DNA of 64,000 bases from Acetatifactor aquisgranensis. GTDB lineage: Bacteria > Bacillota > Clostridia > Lachnospirales > Lachnospiraceae. The notes under the pieces were generated by a model, which searched no databases, was not told the DNA's origin, and saw only the letters and a program-made list of their open reading frames with translations. This document shows positions 44,980 to 52,798 of this stretch, in pieces. The translations under genes and the position numbers were made by a program. Numbering within the stretch: the first letter of the stretch is position 1; the number at the start of each line of letters is the position of its first letter. Where the stretch lies: NCBI RefSeq assembly GCF_943193215.1, contig NZ_CALPDH010000020.1, positions 56,362 through 120,361 on the forward strand, given 5' to 3'.

Positions 44980-45026
44980 CCTAAAGCAATGGGGCCACGG
45001 AAATCGTTAAAAGATTTTTGGAAGAG

Positions 45027-45102
45027 CCTTTCACAGAGAGACGGAATGGGTTCTTGCCGTTACTCATGAGGATGTGCTGCTGTTTCTGGAGGAGACTGTA
45101 AA
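45027..45102 (+). pseudogene. 3' fragment of an accessory gene
   Basis: HRETEWVLAVTHEDVLLFLE then ETVK and a stop; related to the fragment near 36.1 kb. It lies directly before the SUKH gene and overlaps its start by ATGA, so it once preceded it in an operon. Confidence 0.5.
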
Positions 45103-45582
45103 ATGACAGATAAATTTTTAGCTTATTTGGAAAATCGGGGCTGGATGGCAGAGGCGGATGAAAAGCAGGAACTCTGCCTGTCTGAGCCAATGAAAAGCAG
45201 ATATACCGGCTATCCGGAAAGCTGGGTGAGATTTATCACTATCGTAAAAAGCATGGTGCGCAAAGACGAGCGCGCCTGGTTCTTATGTGCGGAAGATTAT
45301 GATATACAGGGAGACAAGGCCTGGCAGTGGAATGAGTGGGAACTGCTCAGCCTGGAAGCGGCAGGGGACGACGCCGGATGGAAAGAGGAAATCCGGCAGT
45401 TCTGGGACAGGCATCTGCCCTTTTTCCTGTCCCTGGACAGCGGGTATGCTTATTATGCGTTCTCCATGGAAGACGGTTCCGTTGTCTATGGCGCAGAGCC
45501 GGAATTTGAGGAATGTGAGACGGTTGCCGATTCCTTTGAGGATTTCATGGAAAAAGTGATGAGCGGCGGGATTCACATATAA
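45103..45582 (+). CDS. SMI1/KNR4 (SUKH) family protein
   Basis: 159 residues. GGAGGAGAC precedes ATG 45103. Features of the SUKH fold: an N-terminal helix (FLAYLENRGW), WVRFITIVKSM, then a W-rich core (AWQWNEWELLSLE) and LPFFLSLDSGYAYYAFSMED with EPEFEECETVADSFEDFMEK at the C-terminus, the usual end of this family. SUKH proteins are a major immunity superfamily of bacterial polymorphic toxin systems; no cognate toxin is visible nearby. A damaged relative lies at 40312. Confidence 0.8.
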   Translation: MTDKFLAYLENRGWMAEADEKQELCLSEPMKSRYTGYPESWVRFITIVKSMVRKDERAWFLCAEDYDIQGDKAWQWNEWELLSLEAAGDDAGWKEEIRQFWDRHLPFFLSLDSGYAYYAFSMEDGSVVYGAEPEFEECETVADSFEDFMEKVMSGGIHI

Positions 45583-45649
45583 AAAGATTGGGAAGGCGAA
45601 ACCGTATGGAAGAAAATCAATGACGGCGGAGGAATACAGGGCATGAACT

Positions 45650-45985
45650 GCAGACATTCAGTGACCTGGCTAAGATGAAATATCTGGACAGCAGAAAGCG
45701 AAACTTCTCGTCCGCGAAGAAGATTGAGGATGTGCGTCTCCCTTCCTGGCTGGTGGTAAAGGACAATGACTTTTCCCTGATTGGGGAAATGACGAAGCTC
45801 CAGTAGCTGTCTCTTCATGATGTGGCGATAGAGGATTGCTCTTTTCTGGCAAAATGCGTGAAGCTGAGTGTGCTGGACCTACAGGATACCAGCTTTTTGG
45901 ATTGTCAGCTCTGAAGAAGGTCATCCTGCCTGCTTACAGCCGACTGAAATATACGAAGGTGCTGGAGCAGTTGAACTATACGATT
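45650..45985 (+). pseudogene. Degraded LRR gene
   Basis: Reads FSDLAKMKYLDSRKRNFSSA, DNDFSLIGEMTKLQ, an in-frame stop at 45804, then LSLHDVAIEDCSFLAKCVKL and, after a further shift, LKKVILPAYSRLKYTKVLEQ. The DFSLIGEMTKLQ and CSFLAKC units match the LRR consensus of the genes at 33148 and 43396. With a stop codon, a frameshift and missing ends it is a pseudogene of the same family. Confidence 0.7.
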
Positions 45986-46050
45986 AGAAAAATATATGGA
46001 TTTTTTTGATATATCCATGTATAATAAAAGAAAATAGGTGGAAGCGTTTT

Positions 46051-46251
46051 ATGGAAAATATTGAAGGCTATCTGAATGATTTATATTATGAGGACAGGCC
46101 AATGCGGCTTGTTGTTCCGGATTTACTTCAAAAGGCAGATGAGCAGGAATTAGAACAAAGCAGAAAGAAAAATCGGGAAATGATAATGGCAATCAGAAAA
46201 AGGCAAAGGGAAATGGCGCTCTACAAAGTGCCTGAGTTGCTGGATGATTAG
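46051..46251 (+). CDS. Small charged protein, 66 residues
   Basis: ATG 46051 (MENIEGYLNDLYYEDRPMRL) with TAGGTGG upstream. Second half is a charged helix (EQELEQSRKKNREMIMAIRK). No family recognised. Short, isolated and AT-rich; codon structure and start support it, but function is unknown. Confidence 0.5.
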   Translation: MENIEGYLNDLYYEDRPMRLVVPDLLQKADEQELEQSRKKNREMIMAIRKRQREMALYKVPELLDD

Positions 46252-46303
46252 AGCGTATAGTGTTTGTTGATAATTAATCCGTTTCAGTATTGGCAAAAGA
46301 GGG

Positions 46304-46806
46304 TTGCAGAGGCAATCTTTTTTTGATTTTTTAAAGGTGAGGAAAACATTTCACAAGAGGAGTTGTTGGGAGTTTAGGCTGTCCGCTATTAGACTGCCAT
46401 GCCAAAGGGAAAGAAGTGTCTTTACCTTTTTCGGCGTGGATACAGGACTTGCCTGTATTGCGGACGGGAAGGCCTCGGAGGAGAACAGACTTTTTTGAGA
46501 AATGGACAAGGAAAAATCCGGGCAAATACAAGTATACGGATTATTTCACTGCCCTTTTCCGGAAAAGTTATGGAGCGAATCCGGAATTCCAGAACCGGGG
46601 CAGGAGCTTTCTGGAGTGGGAACTGCCGGGAAATGGATTGAAGACAGCGCTGTTTTCCAATGGCATGGGAATGGCGTCTACAGCGGCTACTGGGGGCTGG
46701 ATTCAGAAGAGGAGACTGCTTGTCTGGTGGCGATTTTCATTCAGGAGACCATGGAACATTTGGTCTCCATTCGTCCAGAGTGTTTGTTCGGATTAAGATG
46801 TTTCGG
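46304..46806 (+). other. Region of overlapping broken frames
   Basis: About 500 bp in which plausible protein stretches occur in two frames: KYKYTDYFTALFRKSYGANP in one and WHGNGVYSGYWGLDSEEETA in another. No single frame has a ribosome site with a convincing start. It is probably a frameshifted gene relic; I could not identify a family. Confidence 0.4.
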
Positions 46807-46823
46807 CGGAGGAAGTGGAGCGG

Positions 46824-48113
46824 ATGAGAAAGGCAAAGGCGCTTTCCGGGAAACGGAAGCAGAAGCCTGGAGGATGCAGAACTGTGGCTGCGGCGGTATT
46901 GCTGGTTCTGTCCCTGCTGACCGGCTGCAGCAGGGAGCGGATGGAGACCCGCAGGGAGATTGAGCGTATCCTGGAAGCCGCAGAGAGCGTGGCAGAGGAC
47001 AGGGCGGCTGCGCATATCCTGGAAAAATATGGGATAGAGGCAGCAGCGGAAGGGTACTGGACCCAGGCATATAATGACTTCTTTGCTCCCAGTGTGAATC
47101 CTAACGTGGTGGTTTTCATGGAACACGGAGACAGGAAATTCTGCGTGGGCATTGATGTGGATGACGAGTCTGTCTTGTGGGATAATTACCAGAGGGAGGA
47201 AATAGATGCAGCGTTGCAAGGGTATCTGACAGAAAACTATGGACTTCCCCCGGCCTACAGGGCGGAGACGGTGTTCCGCCTGGAAGATGCCCCGAACTAC
47301 AGTGTGGCCACGCCTGCGGAATGGCGGGAAAAGGGATATGACCACGCGAATATGGTGGATTTCTGTTTCGAGGGACAGTCTGCGGAAGAGCTGCTTGCCC
47401 GGATGGAATATCTGGAATTCCATGATTCCTGGCTGTCCATGGAGCAGTCCCTCGAGGCGGTTGTCTTCGATGAAAAGGACTGGCCCATATGTGAGGGCGG
47501 CTATATAGAATGGAACCTGCGCCTGTACGCTTCGCCGGAAGCGGAGTTCGTGGATTTGAGTGAGAAATACCCTGATATCGGCGGATTCCCCTATTTCCGG
47601 GAGTGGAGGCGGACCTGTCTAAGGGATAAGGGGGCAGAGGGGCAGGAAATGTCCGATGGATTCTTCGCGTTCCGGTCCCTGGAGTCAGAGGGAATCACCA
47701 TCACTTCACGGCTTCCCTATGAGATAGAGGATATCATTGAAATCAGTGAGGGAGAGGCACAGTGGGAGGTAAGCCGGGGAGAAGGCCGCACTGAGGCATA
47801 TCGGCTGGTTTCCCGCATATTTGAGGTGACGGAAAACGCTGCTGACAGCAATTATGCCACGGCAATCCATGTGCCTGCAGAGTTCGCCGCCCGATATGAG
47901 GGACCGCTGTACATACTCCGCCGCAAAATGGAAGAAGGGCATTCCGCAGAAACGGGGAAAGCGGAGGTTGTAAAACAGATCTCTTCCCAGGAAGAGCTGG
48001 ACGCCATTCCCGGGGATGAGTCCCGTAGGGACTATAAGATATATTCCAACGGGACATACGGCATGAGCGCGGGCTATCAGTACGCTGTAGCGGAAAAAAT
48101 CGGGGAGGAATGA
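46824..48113 (+). CDS. Lipoprotein of unknown function, chimeric N-terminus
   Basis: 429 residues from ATG 46824. Signal peptide ends in lipobox LLTGC (Cys ~36). The mature part has a helical start (METRREIERILEAAESVAED) and a mixed domain with EKYGIEAAAEGYW, VGIDVDDESVLWDNY and a Glu-rich C-terminal half; family unknown. The first ~20 codons align at DNA level with the 3' region of the LRR genes (ERMKKAKAPSGK ...) but then shift frame, so the signal-peptide n-region appears borrowed. It overlaps the following gene by ATGA. Truncated copy at 40478. Confidence 0.78.
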   Translation: MRKAKALSGKRKQKPGGCRTVAAAVLLVLSLLTGCSRERMETRREIERILEAAESVAEDRAAAHILEKYGIEAAAEGYWTQAYNDFFAPSVNPNVVVFMEHGDRKFCVGIDVDDESVLWDNYQREEIDAALQGYLTENYGLPPAYRAETVFRLEDAPNYSVATPAEWREKGYDHANMVDFCFEGQSAEELLARMEYLEFHDSWLSMEQSLEAVVFDEKDWPICEGGYIEWNLRLYASPEAEFVDLSEKYPDIGGFPYFREWRRTCLRDKGAEGQEMSDGFFAFRSLESEGITITSRLPYEIEDIIEISEGEAQWEVSRGEGRTEAYRLVSRIFEVTENAADSNYATAIHVPAEFAARYEGPLYILRRKMEEGHSAETGKAEVVKQISSQEELDAIPGDESRRDYKIYSNGTYGMSAGYQYAVAEKIGEE

Positions 48114-49435
48114 GAAAGAAGATGGGCTTTCAGGATGAGATGAAACAGATGTTCCTGCGTGTTGCGGCGGGAGAAGTAGAACCGAAGGAATGGGAAAAAT
48201 GGTGGAACAGCAATAAGGCCAGGCTGGAAGAGAACCTGACCCGTGGAGACCGGGGAAGGATGATGCCGGCTTTATGGAATGCAGACTATTACTGGATGGC
48301 AAAGACCCAGAGCGGCGTTGCCTACTATTTCCATGCCCAGGGACGTCCGGTAAAGACTTCCGGTTATTATGAGGAAAAAGCCAGGGAAGAGGAGGACCGT
48401 GACAGACAAAAGAGCATGGAAACATACCACAGGAATACGGCTTTTGCCAGGCGGCCGTGGGAGGGATATCTGGAGGGACATCCGGCAGAAGCCGTGGTTT
48501 TTGACTGGAAGAGCCTGCTGGGGACGCCGCCCGGACAGAAACCGGCGAAGGTTTATGACTATAAACACGCAAGAACAACGGAACAGTGGAAAGAGTGCGG
48601 GGAGGAACTGAAACTGCGCTTAAAGGAGAACCTGCAGGCAAAGATTGCCCCTGCCGCAAAGGCATACGGCATGAAAAAAGCAGGTCCCAAAACCTTTGTA
48701 TGGGAAAAGAACGGACTGGTATCCCGGATCCAGTTTATCGGTTATTTCAGAGGCGGCGGATATGAGGCCATGAGCTGTTACCTCTGTCCTGTCTATGCGA
48801 TTGAGTATGGCATCCTGGGCCTGCCGGGCCATATCAGCCAGGGGGATTATTTCCAAAAGATGGATAACGGGTGGGGCGTGATTCAGTACGGTTTGGAAGC
48901 TGTGGACGCGGCCATGGTGGAAAGCATCAACAGAAAATTTGACGACATATTGACTTACCTGGCAGACGGCGTGCTGCCGGAATGGCAGAAGATTGACAGC
49001 CTGGAGACCTATTTTGCAAAGGAGCGCCGGGATTATCTGAAAGCCACGGAGAAAGGGCCGTGGGACCCAAAAACCGCCAGGCCCATGTGGAATCTGGATA
49101 CAGAGGGAAGGCCGGATCCCTGGAGGGCGGACGACTATCTGTTTGGCGTATGGAACCTGCTTTCGGGAAAGGAAGAGGAAGGATATGCACGTCTTGCATC
49201 CTGTGTGCGGTTTAACTCCGGATATGTGGAGGAACGTCTGAAGGAGCGCCCGGAAGCGTATAATGACACCAGGGACCCTATGGCGGTGATGTACCGCAAT
49301 GCGCAGCTCTTTATCAGGACAAGGGAGACCGCGGACGCAGAGAACCGTAGGAAGGCAATCAGGGAAACTTATGAGGATGTCTGCCGGTTCATGCGGTATT
49401 ACCACGGTCTGGACAAAAAGACAAGAAGGGATTGA
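48110..49435 (+). CDS. Hypothetical protein, 441 residues
   Basis: Start ATG 48110 overlaps the lipoprotein stop by four bases, indicating translational coupling. Soluble protein rich in Trp/Tyr/Arg; segments such as FVWEKNGLVSRIQFIGYFRG and CYLCPVYAIEYGILGLPGH suggest a DUF4304-like middle region, but this is tentative. The C-terminal ~100 residues are helical (VRFNSGYVEERLKERPEAYN). No signal peptide. Probably cytoplasmic partner of the lipoprotein. Confidence 0.7.
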   Translation: MRKKMGFQDEMKQMFLRVAAGEVEPKEWEKWWNSNKARLEENLTRGDRGRMMPALWNADYYWMAKTQSGVAYYFHAQGRPVKTSGYYEEKAREEEDRDRQKSMETYHRNTAFARRPWEGYLEGHPAEAVVFDWKSLLGTPPGQKPAKVYDYKHARTTEQWKECGEELKLRLKENLQAKIAPAAKAYGMKKAGPKTFVWEKNGLVSRIQFIGYFRGGGYEAMSCYLCPVYAIEYGILGLPGHISQGDYFQKMDNGWGVIQYGLEAVDAAMVESINRKFDDILTYLADGVLPEWQKIDSLETYFAKERRDYLKATEKGPWDPKTARPMWNLDTEGRPDPWRADDYLFGVWNLLSGKEEEGYARLASCVRFNSGYVEERLKERPEAYNDTRDPMAVMYRNAQLFIRTRETADAENRRKAIRETYEDVCRFMRYYHGLDKKTRRD

Positions 49436-49451
49436 CGGGCCCCGGCTTTAC

Positions 49452-49631
49452 ATGATTACTGCGGCCGGGAAGTGGGGGCTGTACCAGGGGAGCGACAGGA
49501 ACAGGTACCTATCCTGCCATATGGCGGACCTGCTGCATGGGTATGGGGCGCCGCTGATTTTTGGAGGCATCTGGCGGGGACCGGAATACAGGCCGGAAAT
49601 CAACACGATGGAAAGATGGAAGAGTAAATGA
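49452..49631 (+). CDS. Short ORF or gene fragment, 59 residues
   Basis: MITAAGKWGLYQGSDRNRYL, then CHMADLLHGYGAPLIFGGIW and a short tail. No ribosome site at the start, and the frame is open upstream inside the previous gene, so this may be the 3' end of a lost gene. Its stop overlaps the next start (ATGA). Confidence 0.45.
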   Translation: MITAAGKWGLYQGSDRNRYLSCHMADLLHGYGAPLIFGGIWRGPEYRPEINTMERWKSK

Positions 49632-50548
49632 GAAAGATAGAATTTGGGCATGAAGCCTGGAGACAGGCAGAGGAGATCGGTGCGGAGCCTGGCATCCGGG
49701 AACTGGTGGAGCAGTTTCGGGAGTGCCCGGATACCGGTATGGATTCCGATGTCTTTGCAGAGCTTTGCGGACGCATCTGTGAGTCGAATACCATATACCC
49801 GGCATTCTACCTGGTTTTCCCCTATATGGTGGAAATCGCGATGGGGCAGCCGCCGGCGCAGGCGGTGGAGCTGTGGGAGTGGATGGGGGCATGGATTTCG
49901 GAAAGCTATCAGCCCTATGCAGCGGGGATGTCCCGGGAAGTGATGGATGTGTATCGGGAAAGCCTGGCTGTGGCGGAGGAGGCTGTACTGGATTTTCTCT
50001 GCCGGTATGATTTTTCTTCCCATAGGGACAGCATCCATTATGTGACAGGGGCGCCTTTCGCATTCGTGAAACCGGAATTAGGATATCTTTCAACCATGTT
50101 CGATACGGAACTCTGGGAGGAAGCTTCCTGTCCCGAAGGCCATATGGAAACATACATAATCCGCAGGAAAGGAATCACGGACAGCGGCAACAGGAGCGTT
50201 TCCGTGCAGGAGACGGCATGGGAAGAAGTGCGGAGTCTGACTGACAAAATGCCTGTCCGCCAACCGAATCCCTGGACAGGGCTACTGTCTGTAATCGACG
50301 GTTTTGAGGACTGCGCGGAGAAGCACATGGCAAAAGCTGTCTGCAGAAAGGGAATCAGCCAGGAGACGCCGTTTCCGGTGGCAGTATTTTTGTACCTGTA
50401 CCTGCTGCGGAACCTGGACAGGGCAGAAGAGGATGCAGAGTTTTCACAGCTCTGCCACCGGATGTTCGACAGGATTTCCTGCCCGGCATGCGGGGCGCAA
50501 TTTGTTTTTATAGACGGGTGGCAGCACCCCTTTGGGACAGAGGCATGA
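49628..50548 (+). CDS. Unknown protein sharing the C-terminal domain of the LRR genes
   Basis: 306 residues. Segment IYPAFYLVFPYMVEIAMGQP parallels FYPATWLALPYLARLMEG of the LRR proteins, and both end with a CPxCG cysteine pair (CPACGAQFVF here, CPECGKK there). So this is a stand-alone version of that helical plus zinc-ribbon module, without LRRs. Start ATG overlaps the upstream stop. Cytoplasmic; function unknown. Together with the LRR paralogues it defines a local protein family. Confidence 0.72.
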   Translation: MRKIEFGHEAWRQAEEIGAEPGIRELVEQFRECPDTGMDSDVFAELCGRICESNTIYPAFYLVFPYMVEIAMGQPPAQAVELWEWMGAWISESYQPYAAGMSREVMDVYRESLAVAEEAVLDFLCRYDFSSHRDSIHYVTGAPFAFVKPELGYLSTMFDTELWEEASCPEGHMETYIIRRKGITDSGNRSVSVQETAWEEVRSLTDKMPVRQPNPWTGLLSVIDGFEDCAEKHMAKAVCRKGISQETPFPVAVFLYLYLLRNLDRAEEDAEFSQLCHRMFDRISCPACGAQFVFIDGWQHPFGTEA

Positions 50549-50557
50549 CGGAGAATT

Positions 50558-50659
50558 TATATTGCTTAACGATTTCACTTGCCCTGAAACCAGACTGCAT
50601 AACGCTGGCTGGTTCAAGCGCATGATTACATTAGGCAGTATTCAGCGTTATGCAGTATA
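50558..50659 (+). repeat. Palindromic repeat element, copy B (MITE-like)
   Basis: 102 bp, TATATTGCTTAACGATTTCA ... CAGCGTTATGCAGTATA. It is the reverse complement of copy A (26740-26841) with only a handful of changes, and starts 10 bp after a stop codon. Ends TATA...TATA, internal inverted copies of TGCATAACGCTG. Confidence 0.85.
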
Positions 50660-50694
50660 TGTCCTGTGTTGACCGACACAGCTGATGGAGCTGT

Positions 50695-51240
50695 ATGAAC
50701 AGGCACAAGACCCGGAAACTGCCGAAGCTCCATGGGGAGGGCTTCCGGGACGCCTGCCATACCATCAGCGCCATGAAAGAATACCCTAATGTCCATGCGG
50801 GAAGGCTGAAGGAGGCCCTTGGGCGCGATGGCCTGGACAGGAACGACAGGATTGCGCTTTTCCACTGCATCAAGGATTTGAAAGGGAAAGAAGAGGTGCT
50901 GGATTATTTTCTGGAGTATCTGTCTACGGAAGAGGAGCCCGGCATATTGATCTATGCTGTCTGGTGCACGGAGGGCGTGGAGGACCGGCAGCTTCAGGAA
51001 CTTTTTGTGAAACTGATGGACAAGTACAGGACCCATGAAAATGCCAGGTTTGACTATAAAGGCAGCCAGATGGTCTTGAAGGGCGGTGCCTGTATGGGAG
51101 CCAGCAGGCCGGAAGGACAGCTCACCAGCAACCTCATGCGGCAGTTCGATTATTTCGGCCTGGACTACCGGGGAGCCTGGAAGCTGCTGATGGATGACGG
51201 CAGATGGAGGGAATGGAAAGGGCAGAACGGATTTCTATAA
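50695..51240 (+). CDS. Hypothetical protein, 181 residues
   Basis: Helical, soluble: ALGRDGLDRNDRIALFHCIK, EEVLDYFLEYLSTEEEPGIL resemble short HEAT/ARM-type helical pairs. Ends in FDYFGLDYRGAWKLLMDDGR. The start is uncertain because no strong ribosome site is seen and the upstream element B may have replaced the original 5' region. Family unknown; context is the same immunity-like cluster. Confidence 0.6.
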   Translation: MNRHKTRKLPKLHGEGFRDACHTISAMKEYPNVHAGRLKEALGRDGLDRNDRIALFHCIKDLKGKEEVLDYFLEYLSTEEEPGILIYAVWCTEGVEDRQLQELFVKLMDKYRTHENARFDYKGSQMVLKGGACMGASRPEGQLTSNLMRQFDYFGLDYRGAWKLLMDDGRWREWKGQNGFL

Positions 51241-51262
51241 GGCATCTGTAGAAGCAGATGCC
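51241..51262. terminator. Hairpin between convergent genes
   Basis: Perfect 8-bp stem GGCATCTG / CAGATGCC with a 6-base loop directly after the stop codon. No T run, so terminator strength is doubtful. Confidence 0.45.
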
Positions 51263-51308
51263 TGGACGCGCGTGGATGAAGCATTGTTTTCCGCTATCTG
51301 CTTTTCTG

Positions 51309-52304
51309 TTATCTGCAAAGGAACATGTCCTGGGCATATTCTTTGATGTCGCCGGGATTGACCATGTTGTACTTTGCCTTTACTGCGCTGAAATACTCTC
51401 CGATAAGAGATTTCCCGATAATCCGGTCAGATGGCGCTGTAACAGGAAGGTCGCCGCGGGCGGCAAGCCAGGGGGCTTCGTTGTGCGTGAAGCGCTCCAG
51501 GATTTTCCCGCTGTAACAGCAGATATTGTTGATTACGCTATCGTAGATGGCCTTTTCGCCGGAAGAGAATACTGATCCGTCAAAGCCATCGGCTTTTTCA
51601 ATGGAATCGAAACGGTAGTCTCTATAGCGGAAGTAAATTTCCCTGTAAACCGGGCCATGCACCCATGCCTGGCAATCTTCTGAGAACAGGAAAGATTGAT
51701 AGAAAGCGAAATAAAATCCCTGAATGTAGTACAGGGCCTTCTGGAGCGCCAGAGGAGTGATATCCTCGCATTGGCTCAGCAGATACTGGATTACGGTATT
51801 TATTTTGCTATCTGTGGATGACCCGGCTGACAGCAGCGCGTCGACAGCTCTGCGGCTTTTTTCATAGGCGCGCGCAGATTTCAGGCTTCCCTTATTGGCT
51901 TCCAGCAATTCGGAATAAAACGCGGGGTCATTATAGAGGCGCACAAGGATGTCGGAGTATTGTCTTGTGGGCATGTCGCCATCCGCGTACCGCGAGAAGG
52001 TTTGCTCCCCCCATCCAAGGAGCAGAGAAAGTGGCCGTTTCCCAATCGCATACTTTTCAGGGATTTCCTTGAGCTGTTCCAGGGAAATGATGTGATTCTC
52101 CTTGCGATACACGTCATAGAGCGCCCGCAGATTGTAATCCGAGAACTCCGGAATAAAAAGCTGAGAGCCGCAGTCGGCACAGTGAGCTTCTTTGCCGATA
52201 TAGTGATACGCCTTTTCCTTAATGGTGCCAACCATAGGGGCCGCCGCTTCGATATAATCCACATCGTTTCTGCACTCTTCACAAAAGGATTTCTTAGGAT
52301 TCAT
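51309..52304 (-). CDS. Panacea-type antitoxin with zinc finger and HTH
   Basis: 331 residues. N-terminal zinc finger CEECRND...CADCGSQ, an XRE-like HTH (~75-125, KRPLSLLLGWGEQTFSRYAD), then the Panacea/DUF4065 domain (~165-end): ITPLALQKALYYIQGFYFAF, WVHGPVYREIYFRYRDY, GEAPWLAARGD-like segment NEAPWLAARG. This MqsA-like finger-HTH-Panacea layout is known for hyperpromiscuous antitoxins and for SocA-type proteins. No partner toxin is recognisable on either side, so it is an orphan or has an unrecognised toxin. Likely autoregulated through its HTH. Confidence 0.85.
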   Translation of the reverse strand: MNPKKSFCEECRNDVDYIEAAAPMVGTIKEKAYHYIGKEAHCADCGSQLFIPEFSDYNLRALYDVYRKENHIISLEQLKEIPEKYAIGKRPLSLLLGWGEQTFSRYADGDMPTRQYSDILVRLYNDPAFYSELLEANKGSLKSARAYEKSRRAVDALLSAGSSTDSKINTVIQYLLSQCEDITPLALQKALYYIQGFYFAFYQSFLFSEDCQAWVHGPVYREIYFRYRDYRFDSIEKADGFDGSVFSSGEKAIYDSVINNICCYSGKILERFTHNEAPWLAARGDLPVTAPSDRIIGKSLIGEYFSAVKAKYNMVNPGDIKEYAQDMFLCR

Positions 52305-52399
52305 ATCAGACTACCTCCAACGATATGATACACGATATGTTTGTTTTTGTCAATACAAAATGCACTAATTGATGCAGAAGTATGCGGAAATGGTTAAAG

Positions 52400-52798
52400 C
52401 TTTGGCCGCCAGGTCGGAAGACTGGGTATAGAAACATCTCCCTGAATATGGTAAAATGTTTATCAGGAATGACCCGCTGGGAGCGGATGGCAGAGCATAA
52501 GGGCAGAGGTGATCAGGCAGATATCCGCAATTTCTTTGCCAGGCGGGTGGGCAGGCTGCGAAAAGCAAATGGAGGCTTTATGCAGAGGGGAGATTTAATG
52601 GCTCAGGAGAGCAGGGGAAACATGGAAAAGCGTGACAGAATTGCTGGAGGATTTTACGGACTTCTTGTCGGGGATACCAAAATCCCGGCTTTCCGGACTG
52701 CGGGGGCGGGAAAAAGCGGCAGGGCTGTTGGAACGGCTCCTGGTTGAGAAGAACATATAAGGGCGGTTATATTTAAGTTTTTGGAAAGGAGATTTGTC
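52400..52798 (+). other. Non-coding or decayed stretch before FGE-like gene
   Basis: About 400 bp without a convincing gene. A short frame reads TELLEDFTDFLSG, similar to the C-terminal ends of SUKH-type genes, hinting at a further relic. A TAAAAT box at about 52450 may be a promoter. Otherwise nothing is seen. Confidence 0.35.

Noticed and set aside
46416..46963. Two overlapping plus-strand frames considered as genes
   Set aside because: Neither has a ribosome site, both contain plausible pieces in different frames, and the region lies among relics; listed only as a broken region.
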